Both the position numbers and the translations under genes were made by a program. From assembly GCA_049600855.1 (NCBI GenBank), contig JBMYQA010000335.1, forward strand, positions 1-6,184: DNA of 6,184 nucleotides, in the 5' to 3' direction. The notes under the pieces are model-generated. The model did not search any database, was not told the origin of the DNA, and saw only the letters and a list, made by a program, of their open reading frames with translations. The DNA comes from JBMYQA01 sp049600855 (lineage in GTDB: Bacteria > Bacteroidota > Bacteroidia > Cytophagales > Flammeovirgaceae). Position 1 is the first letter of the stretch. The number at the start of each line of letters is the position of its first letter. Positions 1 to 6,184 of the stretch are shown here, piece by piece.

Positions 1-258
1 TTGATAATCAGTTGCTTATTTATTTTTAAGCATCATTTTGACATTGACAAAAAACGTACCGCTCACTAATGGAGTGGTATATAAGAAACTAAAATAGTTT
101 TCATTTGATGTTTAATTTGGGATAATCAACTTGAATGTTCTTACGGAATCAATCTAAGCAGGTTGGTACATGTGCTACTTGCATTTGGATAACCTGCTAT
201 AAAGCCATGTTTAAATCCCATAATTAAGTATCAGCTTCAACAACCTAAATTTTTTCTT
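1..258. other. AT-rich intergenic region, left edge
   Basis: All six frames are interrupted by stops within short distances and no stretch resembles a protein or a tRNA. It should carry the promoter of the malic enzyme gene, but no confident match to the Bacteroidota pattern (TTG, about 20 bases, TAnnTTTG) was found. The best -7-like match, TAATTTGG at 113-120, lacks a properly spaced upstream TTG. The only clear structure is the inverted repeat at 157-198. Confidence 0.6.
157..198. other. 8-bp inverted repeat in the leader of the malic enzyme gene
   Basis: AGCAGGTT (157-164) and AACCTGCT (191-198) are perfect reverse complements separated by 26 bases. Inside the loop, GTA (166-168) can pair with TAC (176-178), with a flanking G-T wobble. 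The element ends 60 bases before the malic enzyme start. It could be a folded 5' leader or a spaced operator; no T tract follows, so it is not an intrinsic terminator. It matches no riboswitch or leader family I recognise. The pairing is seen directly; any function is a guess. Confidence 0.3.
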
Positions 259-2586
259 ATGTCGAAGAAGAAGGTAATCAGAAGAGAGGATGCCTTAGAG
301 TATCATGCTAAAGGTAAGCCAGGGAAGATTGAAGTCATCCCTACAAAAGAAACCAAAACCCAGCGAGATTTGGCTTTGGCTTATTCGCCAGGAGTTGCTG
401 AACCCTGTATTGAAATTGCAGAAAACCTTGACAATGTGTACAAGTACACGGCAAAAGGGAATTTAGTTGCTGTAATTTCAAATGGAACTGCAGTATTGGG
501 TTTAGGTAATTTGGGACCAGAGGCTTCAAAACCTGTTATGGAGGGGAAAGGTATTCTTTTCAAAATCTTTGCGGGAATTGATGTATTCGATATTGAATTG
601 AATTGTACGGATCCTGATGACTTTGTAAAAGTGGTAAAGGCGATGGAACCCACTTTTGGAGGGGTGAATTTAGAAGATATTAAAGCACCTGAGGCTTTTG
701 AAATTGAGGAACGTTTAAAAAAGGAATTAAATATTCCCGTAATGCACGATGATCAACATGGTACTGCAATTATCTCAGGGGCAGCCATGTTAAATGCTTT
801 AGAGGTAGTTGGTAAAAAGATTGAAGAGGTGGTGATGGTGGTATCTGGCGCAGGAGCTTCGGCACTTTCATGTGCGAGCATCTTTATTCAATTGGGCATG
901 AAACGTGAAAATGTCATCATGCTTGATAGCAAAGGCGTGATTCGATCTGATCGTGAAAACCTCAATAAGTATAAAGCTCAATTTGCTTCAGATCGCGATT
1001 TACATACCTTAGAAGAAGCATTAGAAGGAGCTGATATTTTCTTAGGCCTTTCTCGTGGCGATTTGATGACTCCCGAAATGTTGCTTTCCATGGCGGATCA
1101 TCCGATTGTATTTGCCCTAGCCAATCCCGATCCTGAAATCGCTTACGATTTGGCGATCAAAACTCGCGAAGATGTGATTATGGCTACAGGCCGTTCAGAT
1201 CATCCCAATCAGGTGAATAACGTATTGGGTTTTCCTTTCATCTTTCGTGGGGCAATGGACGTGCATGCTACAGAAATTAATGAGGAAATGAAGTTGGCAG
1301 CCGTAAAAGCATTGGCGGCATTAGCTAAAGAGGCCGTTCCTGATATGGTAGCGCGTGCTTACAACAAAACAAAGTTCGTTTTTGGCAAAGATTACATCAT
1401 TCCTAAACCTTTAGACCCCCGATTATTGACCACAGTAGCACCTGCTGTGGCAAAAGCGGCAATGGATAGTGGAGTCGCACAACATCCAATTAAAGATTGG
1501 GATCAGTACGAGTTAGAATTGAAGAAGCGCTTAGGCGCTGACGATACCATTATTCGATTCATTATGAATAAGGCACGTCAAAATCCAAAGCGAATTGTCT
1601 TTTCCGAGGCCGATGATCACCGCATTTTAAGAGCGATACAAATTGCATTGGATGAAGGGATTATTCGTGCACCTATTTTATTAGGAAATAAAGACCATAT
1701 TGAAGGAATTATCAAAGAGCATCAATTGGATTTGAAAGATATCACCATTCTCGATCCAAAAGTGGATACGCCTGAATTATGGGAATACCGAAATCGATAT
1801 GCCGAAGCATTATTCAAAAAGCGCCAACGCAGGGGAATGAATAAATATGAGGCCACTACCTCTTTGCGCAGAAGGAGTTATTTTGGTACCATGATGCTGG
1901 AAATGGGTGACGTGGATGCATTAGTATCTGGCATGAGCCGAAAGTATTCTGACACGATTCGGCCAGGTTTGGAAATCATTGGCACACACGATGGCGATGG
2001 CGAAAAAGTGGCGAGTATGTACCTGATGTTAACCAAAAGAGGGCCTATATTTTTTGCGGATACCACCATTATTCCAAACCCAAAGGCTGAAGATTTAGTA
2101 CGGATTGCCGTATTAGCTGCTAGGGCTGTGAAGAGTGGAGTAAACCTCGAACCCCGAATTGCCATGCTTTCGTATTCTAATTTTGGCTCATCCGATTTGC
2201 CTGAACCAAGGGAAGTCAGAAAAGCAGTGAAAATCTTGAAACGCGATTATCCGTATTATCAAGTAGATGGGGAAGTACAAGCCAATTTAGCGTTCAATAC
2301 CGATACTTTGAAAGAAAATTATCCTTTTTCCGATTTAGTAGAAGGGGAGCCTAACGTACTCATATTCCCTAACCTAGCCGCAGCAAATATTTCTTATAAG
2401 TTGCTCCAAGTGTTTAGCGGCATTGATGCCATTGGACCAATTTTACTAGGAATGGATAAACCCGTTCACATTTTACAAATTGGCAGTACCGTGCGTGAAA
2501 TCGTAAATATGATTGCCATTGCTACGGTAGATGCGCAATTGCGGGAAGAAGATGCCATGCGAAAGAAAGAAACGACAATGAGCTAA
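259..2586 (+). CDS. maeB: NADP-dependent malic enzyme, MaeB type (malic enzyme + phosphotransacetylase-like domain)
   Basis: Predicted cytoplasmic enzyme that oxidatively decarboxylates L-malate to pyruvate and CO2 while reducing NADP+, linking the TCA cycle to pyruvate and NADPH supply. The 775 residues are close to the roughly 760 of E. coli MaeB, so it appears full length. Malic enzyme half (about 15-410): YSPGVAEPC with the likely catalytic Tyr42, PVMEGKG with the likely catalytic Lys97, metal ligands Glu139-Asp140 and Asp165 (HDDQHGTAI), Rossmann loop GAGASA at 197-202, ANPDPE at 288-293 and NQVNNVLGFPF at 317-327. C-terminal half (about 430-760): phosphotransacetylase fold, with SDTIRPGLEIIG, PRIAMLSYS, VDGEVQ and NVLIFPNLAAANI. 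In this half the residues matching the catalytic Ser, Arg and Asp of true Pta are Gln740, Ile741 and Glu747, so it is probably an acetyl-CoA-responsive regulatory domain, as known for E. coli MaeB. The start is ATG with an AT-rich upstream and no Shine-Dalgarno, usual in Bacteroidota; the N-terminus aligns with MaeB from residue 13 or so. It is monocistronic here and ends at a hairpin. NADP rather than NAD preference is inferred from the family. Confidence 0.96.
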   Translation: MSKKKVIRREDALEYHAKGKPGKIEVIPTKETKTQRDLALAYSPGVAEPCIEIAENLDNVYKYTAKGNLVAVISNGTAVLGLGNLGPEASKPVMEGKGILFKIFAGIDVFDIELNCTDPDDFVKVVKAMEPTFGGVNLEDIKAPEAFEIEERLKKELNIPVMHDDQHGTAIISGAAMLNALEVVGKKIEEVVMVVSGAGASALSCASIFIQLGMKRENVIMLDSKGVIRSDRENLNKYKAQFASDRDLHTLEEALEGADIFLGLSRGDLMTPEMLLSMADHPIVFALANPDPEIAYDLAIKTREDVIMATGRSDHPNQVNNVLGFPFIFRGAMDVHATEINEEMKLAAVKALAALAKEAVPDMVARAYNKTKFVFGKDYIIPKPLDPRLLTTVAPAVAKAAMDSGVAQHPIKDWDQYELELKKRLGADDTIIRFIMNKARQNPKRIVFSEADDHRILRAIQIALDEGIIRAPILLGNKDHIEGIIKEHQLDLKDITILDPKVDTPELWEYRNRYAEALFKKRQRRGMNKYEATTSLRRRSYFGTMMLEMGDVDALVSGMSRKYSDTIRPGLEIIGTHDGDGEKVASMYLMLTKRGPIFFADTTIIPNPKAEDLVRIAVLAARAVKSGVNLEPRIAMLSYSNFGSSDLPEPREVRKAVKILKRDYPYYQVDGEVQANLAFNTDTLKENYPFSDLVEGEPNVLIFPNLAAANISYKLLQVFSGIDAIGPILLGMDKPVHILQIGSTVREIVNMIAIATVDAQLREEDAMRKKETTMS

Positions 2587-2608
2587 TTTTTAAAACCTCA
2601 TTCATTCT

Positions 2609-2641
2609 AAAAAAAAGCAGCTTAAATCAGCTGCTTTTTTT
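2609..2641. terminator. Bidirectional intrinsic terminator between convergent genes
   Basis: A perfect stem is formed by GCAGCT (2617-2622) and AGCTGC (2629-2634) around a 6-base loop. It is extended by an A tract (2609-2616) facing a T tract (2635-2641), giving about 13 paired positions. Read on the plus strand the hairpin ends in a run of seven T; read on the minus strand it ends in eight T. It lies 22 bases after the stop of the malic enzyme gene and 6 bases after the stop of the convergent sensor gene, so it fits as a shared Rho-independent terminator for both transcripts. Confidence 0.9.
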
Positions 2642-2647
2642 GTCAAA

Positions 2648-5600
2648 TTATCCAATCTTAAATCCAATAACTAATATATCGTCAATTTGCTTTTCGCCAC
2701 CTTCTTGCATCCATTGCTTGATGTTCGTTTGAAGGAGCTGTTGTTGCTCAGCCATGGGTAAATGATGAATGCTGAGCAGCAAATCTTTTAAGCGTTTGAT
2801 CATAAACTTTCTGCCTTCAGGTCCGCCCATCTGGTCGATGTAACCATCAGTAAATAAATAACAGGTAGTTGGTTGGTCAAAGGCGATGGTATGTAAATCA
2901 TAGACTTCAGGGCGGTTTTTCATTTTAAATCCACCAATGGACAAGCGGCTCCCTTTTACGAAGGTTAATTCTCCGTTTTGTAGGTAAACTAAGTCATTTT
3001 TTGCCCCAGCAAAGTGGAGCTCCTGCTTAGCCGTATCAATGCTGCACAAGGCCATATCCATACCATCTTGATTGGCAGATACATTTTGGTTTAATAGTTT
3101 TCCAACCCCTTTATTGAGCAAGTCCAAAACTTGGTCGGGCTGAGTGATGCCTTTATCCGACACAATTTGATCGAGCAAGGCATCGCCAATCATACTCATA
3201 AAAGCACCAGGCACGCCATGTCCCGTACAATCTACCGCCGCAATCAAGATTTGATTGTTTTTTTGTGTAGCCCAATAAAAATCCCCACTTACCACATCTC
3301 GCGGCATAAACAATATAAAATGATCTTCAAATAGCTGGAGAAGCTTTTGGGAGCTAGGAAGCATCGCTTGCTGTATGCGTTTTGCATAATTGATACTAGA
3401 GGTAATCTGGAAGTTCTTTTTTTGGATGTCTTTGTTTTGTTCATCCAGTAGATCGCGTTGAGCCATGATTTCCTCATTTTGTTGTCCCAGCTCTACGTTT
3501 TTCTCAAGGATATCATTCTTTTGCTCTTCAATGACTAAGGTACGCTCCTTAACCAATCGCTCTAAATGTTCTTTCTCTTTTCGGAGTTTACGCGCATATA
3601 GTCGCGCGGAAGCCCAAAGTAAACCTCCAAAGGCAAATACGTATGAAAAGTAGGCGACTTTGGTACGATAAAATGGGGGAAGAACGGTAAAAGAATAGCT
3701 GCCTACCGCACTTTCAAACCCATACGCGTTTTTGGTTTTTACCTTAAAGGTGTACTTCCGTTCAGGTAAATTGGTGTAATGCTGTTTCGCATCACGTGTC
3801 CAAGCCGACCACTTTTTATCATAGCCTTCCAATTGAACACTATACTGATTAGGTTCATCTCCGTCAAAGCTTGGGCTGGCATAATGAAACGTGAGAATGT
3901 TGTACTCATGATTAATCTTAGGAATTTTTTGAGAAACCGTTCCATTAAAAATAAGTGAATCTTCTACCATCACGACCTTTCGGACATAAGAGGGGAAGTC
4001 TTGTTGGATAGCCAATTGTTGCACCCGATTACGCATATCAAAGCGATAAATGCCTGATGCACCACCTAGCCAAGTGACAGCAGTATTGGCCTCATCGTGA
4101 TAAATCTCTTCGTAGGACTGTGCTGGTAAGCGCTTGTAAGGGCCTTGTATCGGCACATTGTCACGATCGAAAACAGCCAAAGGGCTTGAGCCACTTTCTA
4201 CGCCAATCATCCAAAGCTCTCCTGTTGATTTTTCCGCAATTCTGTAAATATCCGTTTTGTCACTTAGCGCATTCGTTGCACCAAGATGGCCATGACCCAA
4301 CATGGATCGTTGGAAGGCTTTTTCTTGAGCGTTAAACTCGTAGAGTCCTTTAGTGCTGGCTACAATTAACGCATTTCCGATCCGATAAGGATAGAGGTCT
4401 TTTAAATTAGCTAAATCAGGAAAACTATCGTAAGTAGCGATTAAATAAGAAGATTTTTCTGCTGATTGATCATCCACTTTCACCTGATTGATACCTGAGA
4501 AGGAAGTGCCTAACCAAATGGAACCAGCTGCACCTTGTGCCATTTTACGTATCTCAGATTTAGCAGTATACCTCAATTTGGGATCAAGAACAAATGAAGC
4601 TTCACGAGTTCCCTTTCGTTTAAAATAGCCTACAGCAAGTCGGTTTTCCGCAGCGATGTAGAGTTTCGTAGGATCATGATCATCCAACAGTAAATGGAAG
4701 GAAACGCCTTGGCTGATTTGATCTAACTCCTTCCCATCGTAACAGTAAACCCCATTTTCAGAGGCAATCACTAAAATGGTATCTTGACTATTGGGAACTG
4801 GGAATTTCAAGAAGTCCCAAATTTGTTGATCGGCCATCTCTTGAACAGGGATGAACTGATTATTTTCTAATTGATACATGCCCACATCGGTACCTGCATA
4901 CAAAATTCCCTGATAACGCATGATGGTATTGACACCTGAGGGAATCCCCAATTGCTTATCGAAATAGCTGATGGGAGAGGACAATTCGATGTAAGAGATG
5001 CCATTATTGGTTCCCACCCAAAGACCACCCGTACGATCTTCTAGCAAGTTGATGCAAACATCGTCTAATAAGCCCAACTCTTGGGTAACATGGCGAAGGG
5101 TAAGCCCCTCAGAGTTTAGTACATAAACTCCATCTCCTAATGTGGTAAATGCATAATTTTTATTCTTTAACTGAATGCCATGATAAATTACTTCAGGATT
5201 TATAGTAGCTTGTTGAAAAGTACTACTTGCTGCGCGATCAACATCAGGGTTAAAGCTTAGGAAACCCGTTTTAGTAGCAGCGAGCAGGCGATGATCAGCG
5301 AAAGGCATTAAGGCATAAATGCGCTTTTCTTTGAAAAAACTGCTGATGGGCAACTCGTGAAGTGCCCCATTTTTGTATTCCATCAGGCCTTTTTCATAGG
5401 TCATAATAAAAACCCGATCACCCAAGGTATACCCTCGGTGAAATCCCGATGACAGGTGAAGCGTCGATAAGGCATCTCCTGACCAAATGAATAAATAGTC
5501 ATTTGTGATAAAAATAATTTCGTTATTGGATGAGGCTAAAATCTCCCAAACATTCGTGAATTTCTCTTTGAGACTATCAGGGACATATTGGACAAACGAT

Positions 5601-5938
5601 TGGTAAGCAGTACCGCCAATAGAATCCTGAACGAGTTGACCAAAATCACCTTGTGCGCCTACATAAATCTTTCCATCAGCAGATTTAGCCAGCGAACGCA
5701 CCACACTTTGATTACTTACCGGAATTAAGCGCCAAGTATGACCATCATATTCTAAGACTCCAAAATTATTGCCTACATAAATGAGCTCATTATCACGTTG
5801 AACCAAGCTCCAATTTTGTGTATGGCCATTGTAAGCACTCGGAGGAAAGTTTTTAATAAAAGGTTTCCCAAGCTCCTGAGCCAAGGAGGAAGTAATTGTG
5901 ATGAGTAGTAGAAAATAGAAGATGACTATGCTCCTCAT
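2648..5938 (-). CDS. Membrane sensor: periplasmic beta-propeller/Y_Y_Y domain with cytoplasmic SpoIIE-type PP2C phosphatase
   Basis: Predicted one-pass inner-membrane signalling protein of 1096 residues. In order: signal peptide (1-20, likely cleavage SSLA|QE); a propeller region (about 25-670) with at least twelve visible blade-like repeats of the form (V/L/A)GTxxGxxxxxxx, for example at 308-318, 348-360, 476-487 and 624-634, consistent with two seven-bladed propellers; a Y_Y_Y domain (about 690-752, with LEGYDKKWSAW and the LPERKYTFKVK strand); a transmembrane helix (about 761-783); a charged coiled coil (about 785-845); and a SpoIIE/PP2C phosphatase domain (about 860-1096). The phosphatase keeps the expected acidic metal ligands: Asp886 (SGDFYW), Asp903 (VDCTGHGVPGAF), Asp1031 and Asp1035 (FTDGYID), and Asp1086-Asp1087 (QIDDIL), so it is probably active. 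Such enzymes usually dephosphorylate serine or threonine on STAS-type anti-sigma antagonists; the substrate and the periplasmic ligand here are unknown. No histidine kinase, receiver or DNA-binding domain is present. The ATG start is supported because an in-frame TAG (5993-5995) lies 18 codons upstream with no other ATG between, and the signal peptide begins right at it. No Shine-Dalgarno is seen. Confidence 0.93.
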   Translation of the reverse strand: MRSIVIFYFLLLITITSSLAQELGKPFIKNFPPSAYNGHTQNWSLVQRDNELIYVGNNFGVLEYDGHTWRLIPVSNQSVVRSLAKSADGKIYVGAQGDFGQLVQDSIGGTAYQSFVQYVPDSLKEKFTNVWEILASSNNEIIFITNDYLFIWSGDALSTLHLSSGFHRGYTLGDRVFIMTYEKGLMEYKNGALHELPISSFFKEKRIYALMPFADHRLLAATKTGFLSFNPDVDRAASSTFQQATINPEVIYHGIQLKNKNYAFTTLGDGVYVLNSEGLTLRHVTQELGLLDDVCINLLEDRTGGLWVGTNNGISYIELSSPISYFDKQLGIPSGVNTIMRYQGILYAGTDVGMYQLENNQFIPVQEMADQQIWDFLKFPVPNSQDTILVIASENGVYCYDGKELDQISQGVSFHLLLDDHDPTKLYIAAENRLAVGYFKRKGTREASFVLDPKLRYTAKSEIRKMAQGAAGSIWLGTSFSGINQVKVDDQSAEKSSYLIATYDSFPDLANLKDLYPYRIGNALIVASTKGLYEFNAQEKAFQRSMLGHGHLGATNALSDKTDIYRIAEKSTGELWMIGVESGSSPLAVFDRDNVPIQGPYKRLPAQSYEEIYHDEANTAVTWLGGASGIYRFDMRNRVQQLAIQQDFPSYVRKVVMVEDSLIFNGTVSQKIPKINHEYNILTFHYASPSFDGDEPNQYSVQLEGYDKKWSAWTRDAKQHYTNLPERKYTFKVKTKNAYGFESAVGSYSFTVLPPFYRTKVAYFSYVFAFGGLLWASARLYARKLRKEKEHLERLVKERTLVIEEQKNDILEKNVELGQQNEEIMAQRDLLDEQNKDIQKKNFQITSSINYAKRIQQAMLPSSQKLLQLFEDHFILFMPRDVVSGDFYWATQKNNQILIAAVDCTGHGVPGAFMSMIGDALLDQIVSDKGITQPDQVLDLLNKGVGKLLNQNVSANQDGMDMALCSIDTAKQELHFAGAKNDLVYLQNGELTFVKGSRLSIGGFKMKNRPEVYDLHTIAFDQPTTCYLFTDGYIDQMGGPEGRKFMIKRLKDLLLSIHHLPMAEQQQLLQTNIKQWMQEGGEKQIDDILVIGFKIG

Positions 5939-6184
5939 TAGGTTTATGATAAGGTTAAAGCGGTCAATTTTTGTGTAAAAGCCTAAAAAGTGCTAGTGAT
6001 AGGTGCTAATCAATATAGTAATTGGTGTTTGAGTTTGTGAAAATACGCGACGTGTAAAGCTTTTCAAAACATATCTTTTTATAATATACATATATTAAGA
6101 GTTATTACCTATTCTTAATAACTCTTCTTTTCACTACCGTACACAAAAAAATGTGCTAAAACTCTTGCAAAATATTCAGCAAGC
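5939..6184. other. AT-rich upstream region of the sensor gene, right edge
   Basis: No supported gene lies here. The region should contain the promoter of the minus-strand sensor gene. A -7-like TATGTTTT (minus strand, around 6066-6073) matches the Bacteroidota consensus at seven of eight positions but has no clear TTG partner about 20 bases upstream, so it is not called. The very AT-rich stretch at about 6070-6096 and the inverted repeat at 6097-6126 are the only structures noted. Confidence 0.55.
6097..6126. repeat. 11-bp perfect inverted repeat upstream of the sensor gene
   Basis: AAGAGTTATTA (6097-6107) and TAATAACTCTT (6116-6126) pair perfectly around the 8-base loop CCTATTCT. It lies about 160-190 bases upstream of the start of the minus-strand sensor gene. 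Only two of the eleven pairs are G-C, and neither side carries a clear T tract, so it is a poor intrinsic terminator. It may be an operator for a dimeric regulator, or a weak terminator for a minus-strand gene lying beyond the right edge. The symmetry is seen directly; the role is inference. Confidence 0.45.

Noticed and set aside
38..49. Tandem TTGACA TTGACA resembling a -35 box
   Set aside because: No -10 hexamer lies at a suitable spacing (the nearest TATATA is 28 bases away), and Bacteroidota housekeeping promoters do not use this pattern.
1..69. Plus-strand open stretch of 22 codons from the left edge
   Set aside because: It is short, AT-rich and without recognisable motifs, so it is expected by chance.
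113..120. TAATTTGG, a near match to the Bacteroidota -7 element
   Set aside because: There is no TTG about 20 bases upstream, and such near matches are common in AT-rich DNA.
341..2165. Minus-strand open frames of 62-95 codons inside the malic enzyme gene
   Set aside because: They lie opposite a well-conserved coding sequence and show no recognisable motifs; they are antisense shadows.
3131..4335. Short open frames in other frames inside the sensor gene on both strands
   Set aside because: They overlap the phosphatase, linker and propeller coding sequence, have no motifs, and are explained by the codon composition of the real gene.
6142..6155. CACA-A6-TGTG symmetry near the right edge
   Set aside because: Four-base arms around an A tract are too weak to support a regulatory site.
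6115..6183. Minus-strand open stretch of 22 codons entering from the right edge, ending at a TAA inside the inverted repeat
   Set aside because: It is too short to distinguish from chance in one of three frames and has no recognisable protein motif, although it could be the tail of a gene beyond the window.
6164..6183. CTTGC/GCAAG inverted repeat at the right edge
   Set aside because: A five-base stem with a 10-base AT-rich loop and no T tract is likely chance.

Overview
The window looks like ordinary chromosomal DNA from a member of the Bacteroidota, most likely a Cytophagales-type or related environmental lineage. The evidence is the moderately AT-rich composition, the lack of Shine-Dalgarno sequences in front of both starts, and a very large two-component-regulator-type propeller (Reg_prop/Y_Y_Y) sensor, a family that is abundant in this phylum. 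The lineage below phylum is inference.

Layout: a 258-base AT-rich leader holds no gene that can be supported, but contains one 8-bp inverted repeat. It is followed by a complete plus-strand gene (259-2586) for a long, MaeB-type NADP-dependent malic enzyme, with a malic enzyme catalytic half and a C-terminal phosphotransacetylase-like half. A strong, near-symmetric hairpin with A and T tracts (2609-2641) lies between this gene and a convergent minus-strand gene, and probably terminates both. The minus-strand gene (5938-2648) encodes a 1096-residue membrane sensor: signal peptide, large periplasmic beta-propeller region, Y_Y_Y domain, one transmembrane helix, coiled coil and cytoplasmic SpoIIE/PP2C-type serine phosphatase. 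The last 246 bases form the upstream region of the sensor gene and hold an 11-bp perfect inverted repeat, with no supported gene.

The two genes are convergent and separately transcribed, and nothing in the sequence ties their functions together. The malic enzyme makes pyruvate and NADPH from malate in central carbon metabolism. The sensor probably converts an unknown periplasmic signal into dephosphorylation of a cytoplasmic partner protein. No mobile element, CRISPR array, RNA gene or novel multi-gene system was found. The most noteworthy items are the sensor's architecture, in which a phosphatase occupies the place usually held by a histidine kinase, and the loss of key phosphotransacetylase active-site residues in the C-terminal half of the malic enzyme, which suggests a regulatory rather than catalytic domain.
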